NCBI RefSeq assembly: GCF_016757215.1
Contig: NZ_JAESIY010000001.1
Location: 62,001-126,000 of the forward strand
Length of the DNA: 64,000 nt
DNA from: Fulvivirga sediminis
Lineage (GTDB): Bacteria > Bacteroidota > Bacteroidia > Cytophagales > Cyclobacteriaceae
Reading direction: 5' to 3'
Below the pieces are notes generated by a model that saw nothing but the letters and a program-made list of their open reading frames with translations, searched no databases and had not been told where the DNA came from. Positions 8,254-16,804 of the stretch are shown here, one piece after another; the stretch's first letter is position 1; each line of letters opens with the position of its first letter. The position numbers and the translations under genes are program-made.

Positions 8254-8972
8254 CATTCTGGAAAGTTATTTAAACTGTTCGGAATTTTGATGATAAAGTT
8301 GCTTCCTACTCCACGGCTCGAAACCACCTTTATACTACCATTCATCTTTTGTAAAACCTCTTTTACCAAGTATAGGCCTAAACCTGAACCTTTTGAGTTT
8401 TTGGAAGAGCGGAAAAACATTTTGAATACATTCTTTATGTTGTCTTTACTAATACCTTCCCCATTGTCGCATATTTCGATGTTAGCCTCATACTTATTTA
8501 CTTTTATGGCTATATCCAGAAAATTATTTTTTGCCCCTGATTTCTGATAACAAATGGCATTATCAATTAAATATTTAAGAATGAGCAATATTCTATTTTT
8601 ATCTCCAATTAAGATGGCTTTCTGCATTATCCGCTTACTTAAATTTATTCCTTTCCTTTTAATAAGTGGTGTCATAGGAACCACTACTGCATCTATGATT
8701 TCATAAAAGTTTACTTTTTCATTTTTAATAGGCTCTTTAGTATTGATTAGATAATTTTCCATGGACTGGATGAGTCGATCCATTCTTACAGTACTTTCAT
8801 CTATCCACCTTAAATATTGTTCCCTATTTTTATCACTCTGAGATAATTTAGCTAAATGAATTAGGTCTTTTATGGAACCTAAAGGACTTTTTAAGTCACT
8901 AGAACAACCGAGAATAAAATGCTCCAGCAGGTCGTTAGCTTCTACTAAGTCTTGATCTAATTTATTTTTCAT
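8250..8972 (-). CDS. Histidine kinase-like protein lacking the phosphoacceptor histidine
   Basis: This 240-residue soluble protein has a HisKA-like helical pair and a complete HATPase domain but no sensor domain. The H-box reads CSSDLKSPLGS (23-33): serine 25 (codon AGT) sits where the phosphorylatable histidine belongs. The ATP-binding parts look intact: N138 in LIDNAI, DNGEGIS (169-175), FKMFFRS and GSGLGL (195-200). It most resembles the kinase core of the 488-residue kinase upstream, with similar C-terminal segments. It lies 174 nt beyond the seven-gene signalling operon and could be read through from it. It may be an ATP-sensing pseudokinase, or act as a phosphatase or scaffold; this is inference. 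Confidence 0.85.
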   Translation of the reverse strand: MKNKLDQDLVEANDLLEHFILGCSSDLKSPLGSIKDLIHLAKLSQSDKNREQYLRWIDESTVRMDRLIQSMENYLINTKEPIKNEKVNFYEIIDAVVVPMTPLIKRKGINLSKRIMQKAILIGDKNRILLILKYLIDNAICYQKSGAKNNFLDIAIKVNKYEANIEICDNGEGISKDNIKNVFKMFFRSSKNSKGSGLGLYLVKEVLQKMNGSIKVVSSRGVGSNFIIKIPNSLNNFPEC

Positions 8973-9146
8973 ATCCCTAAATCTTCATTCCCTGATACAA
9001 ATTTGTCAATAAAGATTAGTGACTTTTTAAGGGTTTTTCCTGAAAATTTATATTAGGTAAAGCACTTAAATAGTGTTTTATAGCGGTAGATTCAAGTATA
9101 AGAATGTTATGAGCAGCTGGTAAATATTATAAGTGTTATTAATTTT

Positions 9147-9803
9147 TTATAGCTCTATAATATTATTTTTAATGGCATACTTCACAAGTTCGGCGGTGTT
9201 TTTTAAGCCGAGTTTTGAAAGAATATTTGTTTTATGAGTTTCAACAGTTTTAACACTTATAAAAAGTGCATCTGCTACTTCTTTGTTGCTTTTACCTAAA
9301 GCTACTTGCTCCAGTACTTCCATTTCTCTGTTGGAAAGATCAGTATTCTTTTTTACAGGCTTTTTATTAGATGATTCTTGCTCATAGAAGTTTTCAAATA
9401 CTATCTCCATTATGGATGGGCTAAAGTACTTTTCGCCTGCATTAACTTTTCTAATGGCTTCAACGAGGCCTTCTTTATTGACATTTTTTGGTAAGTATCC
9501 ATTTATACCGGCTTTGGCTCCCAGAGTAATGTAATCTTTACTTACTTCGCTCGAGAGCAGAATTACTTTTATTTCAGGGTTTTGCTCTTTGATCCACCTG
9601 GTAGCCTCAATGCCACTCATTCCTTTCATTACAATATCCATAAGTATAATGTCGGGTTGCATGCTCTGTGCTGCGTTTATGGCATCTTCTCCACTTTCTA
9701 CTTTACCTACTATCTGAACAAATTCGATATGTTGAAGCATGGAGGCTATTCCCTCCCTCATTAAGGTATGATCATCAACCAACAATATTTTTACAGGAGT
9801 CAT
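9147..9803 (-). CDS. NarL/FixJ-type response regulator with LuxR DNA-binding domain
   Basis: The receiver domain covers about 1-120: acidic pair D10-D11, phosphoacceptor D56 in IILMDIVMK, serine in ILLSSE and lysine in YLPKNV. A LuxR helix-turn-helix follows at 153-216 (LSNREMEVLEQVALGKSNKE). All receiver residues are present, so it should be phosphorylatable. It is the only gene of the cluster with a DNA-binding domain and therefore the likely transcriptional output. It overlaps the preceding receiver gene by 4 nt and is the last of the contiguous set. Its target promoters are unknown. Confidence 0.93.
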   Translation of the reverse strand: MTPVKILLVDDHTLMREGIASMLQHIEFVQIVGKVESGEDAINAAQSMQPDIILMDIVMKGMSGIEATRWIKEQNPEIKVILLSSEVSKDYITLGAKAGINGYLPKNVNKEGLVEAIRKVNAGEKYFSPSIMEIVFENFYEQESSNKKPVKKNTDLSNREMEVLEQVALGKSNKEVADALFISVKTVETHKTNILSKLGLKNTAELVKYAIKNNIIEL

Positions 9804-10174
9804 GAGCTTTTATTTAAAAGGCTTTCAATAGAATAAATAAGTTCATCTGCAGAGCACGGTTTCTTCAAATAAAGATCAGCTTTTACCTCTTTGGCTTTAT
9901 CTATATTTTCTTTAGACGCCTGGGCAGACAGAACTATGATAGGTATATGTTTATGTTTATCTAAAGACCTAATTTTTTCGATAAACTGGAAACCATTGAT
10001 CTCTGGCATAAGCACATCTGTAATGATGAGGTCAGGTAACGTTGTGGCCACTTTGCGCATACCTTCATATGCATCGTTGGCAGTTTCTACCTCATATTCC
10101 TCCATTTTTAGAATATCAGTGATTTCTTCTAAAAGAGGAATAGTGTCATCTATGATTAGGATCCTATTTTTCAT
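9800..10174 (-). CDS. Single-domain response regulator (CheY-like)
   Basis: This 124-residue stand-alone receiver has D9-D10, phosphoacceptor D53 in IITDVLMPE, serine in IVLSAQ and lysine in LYLKKPC. It has no output domain, so it probably shuttles phosphate between kinases or binds a partner. It overlaps the large kinase upstream by 11 nt and the LuxR regulator downstream by 4 nt, placing it between sensor and output in the gene order. Confidence 0.92.
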   Translation of the reverse strand: MKNRILIIDDTIPLLEEITDILKMEEYEVETANDAYEGMRKVATTLPDLIITDVLMPEINGFQFIEKIRSLDKHKHIPIIVLSAQASKENIDKAKEVKADLYLKKPCSADELIYSIESLLNKSS

Positions 10175-12488
10175 CTACAGGAATTTCTACTTTTATCATG
10201 GTACCTTCATTCAGTTCACTTTCTACCTCAATGTTTCCATTTTGCATATCAACTGCTTTTTTTACAATGGACAAGCCTAGGCCTGTACCTTGTATAGCAT
10301 GGGCCTGGTTAGATCTATGAAAAGCTTCAAAAATTTTGCTTTTATCCTCATCGTCTATACCGATACCCCAATCTTTGACTTTTATGGTAAGCAGGCCGCT
10401 TTTATATATAACATCAAGCAATACCTTTTTCTTCCCGGGCGAGAATTTGACGGCATTGGTTAATAGATTGATTACTATATTTCTCAGCAGCTTTTCATCT
10501 ATTACGGTCATGTTTTTTTCCAGACCAAGGGAAACCACTATTTCATGGGTGTTTTGGGTGCTATTAGTTACTTCTTCTTTCATTTTTAAGAAAAATTCCT
10601 GAATGTTTAGCACGTCGGGATTTACTTTAATGGTTCCTGCTTCTGATTTACCAATTAGCAATACATCATCCAGCAGATAAGTCATGTGACGAACCTGCTC
10701 CATGACTTTGTTGAGCTTTTGTTGAGAATCTTGTGGGGTAAGCTTTTCACTGTATTTTAAAAGGTAGTTAGCCGCGAAGTTAATAGTGGATAGAGGGGTT
10801 CTAAACTCATGGGATGCCATAGAAACAAACTTTGATTTTAAAGCTACCAGCTCTTTTTCCTTATTCAGGGCTTCTTTCAGTTCCTTAGTTCTTTCGGCTA
10901 CCTTATGTTCCAGTCGTTCTCTGTAGTCTATAAGCTCAGTGATATCCTGACCTACACCTAAGAGGCCAATAATGTCATTGTTAATGTTTCTGCGTGGAGT
11001 AGCATTGAACAGAATGGTTACTACTTTTCCAGTGCGAGTGTAAATGGGTAATTCGTAGTTGGTAACACTCTTACCTCTGAAAGCTGACTTGAGTAAATTA
11101 GTTACCGCTACCTTGTATCCGTCTAATATAAACTCGTCTATCAAAGTTTTACCCATAATTTCCTCTTTGCTATATCCGGTGATTTTAGAGGCAACTTGGT
11201 TCCACTCATTAATTTTTCCGTACCAGTCTAGCCCGAAAATTGGTGCGTTAGCAGTATCTATTAGAGTGGTAAGTTCTTGAGCCACTGCTGTAACCCGCTC
11301 TTCATATACTCTTTGTTTGGTAACGTCTGAAATAGAAATAACCACTCCTGTTTTACCATTCGGCTGTAGGTATAGAGAGGAGTTAAAAGAAAGCCATAAA
11401 ATATTGCTTTCTTTAGGTAGGCCAATAACTACATTGGAGCAGGGCTTTCCTGTTTTTAATGTAATCTTATGTGGCAGCTGTTCTGTTGGAAAAGGGGTAC
11501 GGTCTGGTTTAATTAATTGAAAGTGTTCCTCCAGATTAGTGAATTTGTTTACTTCATCGTAAAGGCCTAATATCAGAGAGGCACTTTTATTATAATTAAT
11601 AATAATTCCTTTTTCATCATAAAGTATGACACCTTCGGCAATAGATTCTACTACGCTTTGATATTGTGATTCACTTTCTATTAGCAGGTCATAGGCTAGC
11701 TTTTGTTCTGTAATATCTCTGGAAGTAGTAAGAATTTGTTTGAGCTCTTTATTTTCATAAATAGGCTGAGCTATCGTTTCTAGATAGATAATGATACCTT
11801 CCTTTCTTCTCAATTTATAATCTAAGCGAATGGACTGTATTGTGCTTTGCTCTCTGAATACGCTCCATATTCTTTCTTCTAATAGGCCTTTTTCATGAGA
11901 CAACAGCAGGTTTTCAGGTGCGCTATCAACCAGCTCTTCGTAATTATAGCCAGTTATCTTCTTAGCTGACGGACTTACCCATAGATAAGTGCCAAAGGGG
12001 TTGTGAAGGCAAACCAAATCATGAATGTTCTCTGCCAATAACTTATATTCCTTTTGTCGCTTGGCCAAGGCCTTTTCTGCCTTGTACCTATTTTTCCTGT
12101 TTTCAGCCTCTTTTAGCTCCCTCTCTATGGCCGGAATAAAGCGAGCCAAATTATTTTTTATGATATAATCATTAGCTCCTTCTCGCATTGCATTAACAGC
12201 ATCTCCATCTTCTATAGTACCAGATACTATTATGAAGGGCACATGCAGGTCTCTATTACGAGTTATTTTTAATGCTGCCTGGGCATTAAGTCGAGGTAAT
12301 TGATTGTCACTAATAATAAGATCCCACTCCTCTTGTAGTGCCTCAATAAGTTCTTCTGAGTTTTGAACACGCGTATTCTTTCCTGTATATCCTTCTTTTC
12401 TTAATTTATTGAGAATAAGTTCGAAGTCGTCTTCAGAGTCTTCTATAAATAGAATTTTAATGTTCTTTTTGTTATCCCCAGAGATCAT
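10164..12488 (-). CDS. Receiver-PAS-PAS-PAS histidine kinase
   Basis: This 774-residue cytoplasmic kinase begins with a receiver domain (about 10-125; D61 in LIISDNQLP, lysine near K111). Three PAS segments follow at about 147-262, 272-392 and 402-520, then a short coiled coil, HisKA with H560 in MASHEFRTPL, and HATPase (VKDWGIGID, GTGLGLSIVK). No membrane segment is seen. An N-terminal receiver suggests it takes phosphate from, or is controlled by, another kinase in the cluster before phosphorylating its own partner. Its receiver closely resembles that of the next kinase gene, and they share phrases such as FIIVSGTI and AMREGANDYI/AMRAGANDYI, pointing to a duplication. It overlaps its neighbours by 17 and 11 nt. 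Confidence 0.92.
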   Translation of the reverse strand: MISGDNKKNIKILFIEDSEDDFELILNKLRKEGYTGKNTRVQNSEELIEALQEEWDLIISDNQLPRLNAQAALKITRNRDLHVPFIIVSGTIEDGDAVNAMREGANDYIIKNNLARFIPAIERELKEAENRKNRYKAEKALAKRQKEYKLLAENIHDLVCLHNPFGTYLWVSPSAKKITGYNYEELVDSAPENLLLSHEKGLLEERIWSVFREQSTIQSIRLDYKLRRKEGIIIYLETIAQPIYENKELKQILTTSRDITEQKLAYDLLIESESQYQSVVESIAEGVILYDEKGIIINYNKSASLILGLYDEVNKFTNLEEHFQLIKPDRTPFPTEQLPHKITLKTGKPCSNVVIGLPKESNILWLSFNSSLYLQPNGKTGVVISISDVTKQRVYEERVTAVAQELTTLIDTANAPIFGLDWYGKINEWNQVASKITGYSKEEIMGKTLIDEFILDGYKVAVTNLLKSAFRGKSVTNYELPIYTRTGKVVTILFNATPRRNINNDIIGLLGVGQDITELIDYRERLEHKVAERTKELKEALNKEKELVALKSKFVSMASHEFRTPLSTINFAANYLLKYSEKLTPQDSQQKLNKVMEQVRHMTYLLDDVLLIGKSEAGTIKVNPDVLNIQEFFLKMKEEVTNSTQNTHEIVVSLGLEKNMTVIDEKLLRNIVINLLTNAVKFSPGKKKVLLDVIYKSGLLTIKVKDWGIGIDDEDKSKIFEAFHRSNQAHAIQGTGLGLSIVKKAVDMQNGNIEVESELNEGTMIKVEIPVDEK

Positions 12489-13920
12489 TTAAATCCGGAA
12501 TTTTAATAATGAATGTAGAGCCACAGCCCTCTTTACTATTTAAGTTAACTATTCCATTTAATTTGTCCAATGCGCTCTTGACAATATATAACCCTAATCC
12601 TGATCCTTGAGAAGATTCATTAGCTCGATAGAACATCTCAAAGATATTTTTTTGTAGCTTAAGAGGAATTCCCTGACCATTATCTTCTATACAAAGTGTA
12701 GATATATTTTTTTCCTTTGAGGCGTATATTCTAATAAATTTTCTGCTTTTATCCTTCGAACGGTACTTTATAGCATTTTCTAGTAAATTTTGAATTACAG
12801 ATCTAAATAGTCTTTTATCACTTAAAATTTCAATGTCTTCACATTCCTCTAATTTTATTTCAACATCATCAAATCCATCTGAAAATTTCAAGCTGTTAAT
12901 TACATCATTGAGTAGCAAACTGAGATCGAAAGGATCTGGTTTGATTTGCCCTTGCTTGATTCGTGTGATATTTAGTAACTCGTTGAGTGTATTATTTAGC
13001 ATTAGGGTGCTGTTATCAAACATTTTTAATAAAAGCTGCACTTCTTTATTTTCATTAAAATCTTTCATTCCAATGTTAATAAGACCCTTAATAGATGCTA
13101 CTGGTCCTTTGAGATCATGCGATATGCGGTACATGAGTGTTTCCAGCTCATTATTAATTTTAATGAGGTTTTCTTTTACCTGTCTTTGCTCGGTTACATT
13201 TTTAGCTATGATAGTAATACCTTCTTCTGTGGGATAAATGCTACCCTCAAAATATTTATGGGTGCCATGTTGAAATTCGAAATGTTGTGACTTTCTTTCA
13301 TGTAAAACCTGTCCAAGAAGTGACTTTAGTTTTTTATTTTCAAAGGCAGGAAGCACTTTAAAAATTGGAGTTTTTATAACTTCATTACCTATAGCAAATT
13401 CATTTTGGGCATGTTCATTCCAAAAGGTAACGTTAAAATCAGCATCAAGAGCTATAAACACATCTTGAATACTGCCAGAAAGGAAGCGATACATTTTTTC
13501 ACTTTGCTCGAGCTTCTTTTCTATTTTAATTTTTTTAATTTTGTTATCAGACTCTCTGACTTCCCTTTCAATGGCAGGCAAGAGACGATTCAGGTTGCCC
13601 TTAAATATATAGTCATTAGCTCCTGCTCTCATGGCACTCACTGCTGCCTCTTCTCCAATAGTACCCGAAACAATAATAAAAGGCAGGAAAAAATTTTTTG
13701 AGCGAGTAATTTTTAAAGCCTCTTGAGCATTAAATTGTGGCAGAGAGTTATCGCTGATAACCAAATCCCAAAGATCTTCTAAAGAATTGATGAGTTCTTC
13801 TCTACTCTCTATTCGTTTAGAATTTAATTTATAGCCGGCTCTTCTTATTTGCATAACCAATAAGTCATAATCATCTACAGAGTCTTCTATAATTAGTATT
13901 TTAAGCAATGCTTCACTCAT
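12472..13920 (-). CDS. Receiver-PAS histidine kinase
   Basis: The protein has a receiver domain (ILIIED near the start, phosphoacceptor in LVISDNSLP), one PAS domain and a kinase core with H-box RISHDLKGPV and ATP motifs EDNGQGIP and GSGLGLYIVK. I start at the ATG at 13920 (MSEALLK), which overlaps the upstream receiver gene by 8 nt; an ATG at 13938 would add six residues and a 26-nt overlap. Its receiver is paralogous to that of the 774-residue kinase. It is cytoplasmic, with no transmembrane segment. It is probably an intermediate of a multi-step relay fed by the upstream kinase and receiver. Confidence 0.9.
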   Translation of the reverse strand: MSEALLKILIIEDSVDDYDLLVMQIRRAGYKLNSKRIESREELINSLEDLWDLVISDNSLPQFNAQEALKITRSKNFFLPFIIVSGTIGEEAAVSAMRAGANDYIFKGNLNRLLPAIEREVRESDNKIKKIKIEKKLEQSEKMYRFLSGSIQDVFIALDADFNVTFWNEHAQNEFAIGNEVIKTPIFKVLPAFENKKLKSLLGQVLHERKSQHFEFQHGTHKYFEGSIYPTEEGITIIAKNVTEQRQVKENLIKINNELETLMYRISHDLKGPVASIKGLINIGMKDFNENKEVQLLLKMFDNSTLMLNNTLNELLNITRIKQGQIKPDPFDLSLLLNDVINSLKFSDGFDDVEIKLEECEDIEILSDKRLFRSVIQNLLENAIKYRSKDKSRKFIRIYASKEKNISTLCIEDNGQGIPLKLQKNIFEMFYRANESSQGSGLGLYIVKSALDKLNGIVNLNSKEGCGSTFIIKIPDLNDLWG

Positions 13921-14338
13921 TCTTAGGCCTTTTTTCATTTATAACCAACCAATATAAACCTAACTGTCCTACTACTTCAGTAAACTTTGAGAAGTCAACC
14001 GGCTTACGAATGTAGCTATTGGCACCGAGGTTGTAACTTTTAATTATATCTTCTTCTTCCGTGGAAGTGGTGAGAATTACAATAGGAGGACGATCAATCT
14101 CTACTTTGTTTATTTCTCTAAGCACATCCATACCATCTAGTTTAGGAAGCTTAAGGTCAAGTAATATTAATGCTGGCTTAATGGCTTCATGATTTTTATT
14201 ACCTAATAATAAATCTAGAGCTTCAGTACCATCACGAGCGATGACTACATGGTTAAGAATATTTTGTTTTTTCAGCGCCCTGAGGGTTAGAGTAATATCA
14301 TCCTCGTTATCTTCTATTAGTAGAATTTCGTCTGACAT
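13913..14338 (-). CDS. Rcp1-like single-domain response regulator
   Basis: This 141-residue lone receiver has E9-D10, phosphoacceptor D61 in LILLDLKLPKLDG, threonines in VILTTST and lysine in YIRKPVD. The segment between strand 2 and D61 is slightly longer than in CheY, and LPKLDG is typical of the Rcp1 type that partners PAS or phytochrome kinases. It sits 5 nt after the PAS-PAS kinase gene, the usual arrangement for this pair, so it is the likely first acceptor in the cluster. It has no output domain. Confidence 0.92.
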   Translation of the reverse strand: MSDEILLIEDNEDDITLTLRALKKQNILNHVVIARDGTEALDLLLGNKNHEAIKPALILLDLKLPKLDGMDVLREINKVEIDRPPIVILTTSTEEEDIIKSYNLGANSYIRKPVDFSKFTEVVGQLGLYWLVINEKRPKNE

Positions 14339-14343
14339 AGTAT

Positions 14344-15846
14344 TTAGTTTAATGTGAAGTAAAATTTAGATCCTTGATTCAACGTGCTTTCTGCCCATAC
14401 TTTCTCTCCATGCCGATTTTGTATTCTCTTTACGGTAGCCAGGCCTATGCCTGTTCCGTCAAATTCACTGTCACTATGTAGTCTTTGAAAAGCGCCAAAC
14501 AGTTTAGATGAATACTTCATGTCAAAACCAACTCCGTTATCCTGAATTACTATGGTCTTCTTATTATTGATCATTTCCATGTGTAGGCTTACCTCGGGAT
14601 CATCCTTTTTGCTGGAATATTTGGCAGCGTTCTCTAATAAATTTTCCAGCACTACAGAAATAAGTCCGCGATCTGCATTTCCCATGAGGTTGGGTTGTAT
14701 CTTAAAATTTGTGTTGGGATAGTCTTGAGCAAGACTAGATACAACTTGATTAGCAATTTCAGAAATGTTTATTTCTGATATATTAATATCTTGTCTGGTT
14801 ATACGAGACAAAGTAAGTAAATCATCAATAAGTCTTCCCATTCGTATACTCGCCAAAGAAACCCGCTTGAGATAGTTTTTCCCGATTTCGTCTAATTGTT
14901 CGGAGTAGTCTTCTAAAAGGGCTTGGCTAAAGCCATGAATACTACGTAATGGAGATCTTAAATCGTGAGAAACAGAATAACTGAACGCTTCCAATTCTTG
15001 GTTGGCTACTTGCAGTTGCTGTGTTCTTTCCGTAACTATATCTTGAATTTTTTGCTCGGCGATTTTACGCTCCGTTATTTCTTGTATTTGGCTAATGAAA
15101 TATTGAGGAACCCCACTGCTACTCCGTAGCAAGGATACATTGAGCTGAGCCCAGAATACAGAGCCGTCTTTTTTATGGTACCTCTTGTCCATCTGATAGC
15201 TTTTGATTTTACCATCTACCAATTCTTCCACATATTTCAGATCATCATTCAAATCATCCTTATGAGTAAGGCTTTGAAAGTCAGTTTGGTATAATTCATT
15301 TGCACTATAGCCAAATATATTCTCTAATGCTTTGTTTACTTGTATCCAATGGCCGTGTAAGTCGAGTACGGCTATGCCTATAGGTGAATATTCTATAGCA
15401 GACTGAAACCTTTGAGTACTTTCATTAAGGGCTTCGTCTTTAAGTTTGTCTCTGGTAATATCTAAGCACAAGCCAGTTATTTCTTGCTCTTCTGTGGATA
15501 GCACTGGTCTTACGGTACCAATGGTTTTGATATGTTTTCGGTTTCCGTATCGATCAACAATTCGGATATCAAACTGGAAGCTCTTATTTTGCTCTCTTGA
15601 CGTTTGAAGGATTTCTAATACGCGTTTACGGTCTTCCGGATGAATCCTATTAATAAATGGCTTAGCAGATCCCTTTTTTTGTTCTGTTTCCAAGTCGAAT
15701 AACAAGTGCATTCTTTCATCACTAGTCATTAGGTTGGTAGAACTATTCCATGACCATACCCCTGCTTTGGCAGCTTCAGTAGCCATTTCCAGTACTAATT
15801 GTGTTTCTTCTAGTTCTCGTTGATAGTTCACTGTGCTGTCCATCAT
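14344..15846 (-). CDS. PAS-PAS histidine kinase
   Basis: This 500-residue kinase has two PAS/PAC segments (about 20-135 and 145-262), a short coiled coil (about 262-288), HisKA with H294 in SYSVSHDLRSPL, and HATPase with NLLENAAKYS, IQDNGVGFD and GTGIGLATVKR. It has no transmembrane segment. However, its start codon overlaps the stop of a four-helix membrane protein gene by 4 nt, so sensing at the membrane may come from that separate polypeptide. The Rcp1-like receiver follows directly. The general design matches Cph1-type kinases without a bilin-binding GAF domain. The signal is unknown. Confidence 0.92.
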   Translation of the reverse strand: MMDSTVNYQRELEETQLVLEMATEAAKAGVWSWNSSTNLMTSDERMHLLFDLETEQKKGSAKPFINRIHPEDRKRVLEILQTSREQNKSFQFDIRIVDRYGNRKHIKTIGTVRPVLSTEEQEITGLCLDITRDKLKDEALNESTQRFQSAIEYSPIGIAVLDLHGHWIQVNKALENIFGYSANELYQTDFQSLTHKDDLNDDLKYVEELVDGKIKSYQMDKRYHKKDGSVFWAQLNVSLLRSSSGVPQYFISQIQEITERKIAEQKIQDIVTERTQQLQVANQELEAFSYSVSHDLRSPLRSIHGFSQALLEDYSEQLDEIGKNYLKRVSLASIRMGRLIDDLLTLSRITRQDINISEINISEIANQVVSSLAQDYPNTNFKIQPNLMGNADRGLISVVLENLLENAAKYSSKKDDPEVSLHMEMINNKKTIVIQDNGVGFDMKYSSKLFGAFQRLHSDSEFDGTGIGLATVKRIQNRHGEKVWAESTLNQGSKFYFTLN

Positions 15847-16283
15847 ATTGAAACTTCGTTTTGAGGTTCTTCGGGTATGTGTTTGCTCTCAGATTTTAAT
15901 GTCTGATCAATTTCATTCATCTTGAGCTTCCTAATTTTTTTGAAATGGAAAAGGCTAGCCATCATCCATGAAATTATAATAGTAAGGGATAGGTTAAAGA
16001 ATACCGAGTGGATACCCAGCTTTACTGGAGATAGAAAAGGTCCAATCACAATAAAAAGGCTTATCAATAAAGCGATGAGGAACGGTAAAACAAGACTTTC
16101 CGAATCCTTTATGGCAATAAAAGCTATCACGTAAAAGCTACTTGTTGCTATTCCAAGTGCAGAAATTATATCGATATAATAAGCAGTGGCTAATGATAGA
16201 AATAGCACAAGGCTGTTTATAGAACGGAGCGTTCTCGTAGCTGAAATATTAAATGATAATTTGTTACTTATAACCTTCCTCAC
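15843..16283 (-). CDS. Four-helix membrane protein, probable detached sensor module
   Basis: This 146-residue protein has about four hydrophobic segments between residues 22 and 115, followed by a charged cytoplasmic tail. The pattern of helices, including GPFLSPVKLGIHSVFFN and IIISWMMASLF, resembles the N-terminal membrane region fused to PAS kinases in many bacteria, but here it is a separate protein. The start is GTG at 16283; no nearby in-frame ATG extends it upstream. Its stop overlaps the kinase start (ATGATG context), which favours coupled translation. It is the first gene of the signalling operon. Function is inferred from design and position only. Confidence 0.75.
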   Translation of the reverse strand: MRKVISNKLSFNISATRTLRSINSLVLFLSLATAYYIDIISALGIATSSFYVIAFIAIKDSESLVLPFLIALLISLFIVIGPFLSPVKLGIHSVFFNLSLTIIISWMMASLFHFKKIRKLKMNEIDQTLKSESKHIPEEPQNEVSI

Positions 16284-16804
16284 AACCTTCTTTTTGATTA
16301 TTATTCCTGCTTCTGTCTAATTGCCTTTACAATGTTTATGCTCAAGTTATATCGCAACAACAGTTTTGTTTTACTTTAAGCTTAAAACCAATAAAACCGA
16401 CATTAGGGTCAGTATGTTCAGTAAAAACATGAATAGATAATGTGATGTGTAAGGAACTACTCTTTTTTGAGGTTTTAGAATACAAGTATTTTAAAGCGTA
16501 TGAGCTATTATGCCTACAATAAAAAAAATTAGGATAAATTGTGCAAGCAACCTCATAATACCAACATATTCAAGTATTTAAATATCGTTATATCTTTAAA
16601 AAAACATATAGGATATTTTATTAACCTTATACTCACATTATTTACATTTAATCATGATAATAATATACCAAAAAATCACTAAATAATGAATGGGTAATTT
16701 TTGAGCTATAGGTAATATTTGAAGAGAAATTAGGGCTTAATATCCGACAGTAGTTATTTGTACCAGTAATAGTTATATTATTTCGGCGTCTTTGAGGTTA
16801 GATT
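16284..16804. other. Gene-free stretch, 521 nt
   Basis: This stretch holds the upstream region of the signalling operon and the downstream region of the MORN-like gene. I see no convincing gene. A 21-codon hydrophobic frame at 16491-16556 on the minus strand was considered and not accepted. No clear TAnnTTTG box or terminator hairpin was found. Confidence 0.5.

Noticed and set aside
16491-16556. 21-codon hydrophobic minus-strand frame (MRLLAQFILIFF...)
   Set aside because: It has a hydrophobic look but no ribosome binding site, no promoter box and a very short length in an AT-rich gap; chance is a sufficient explanation.
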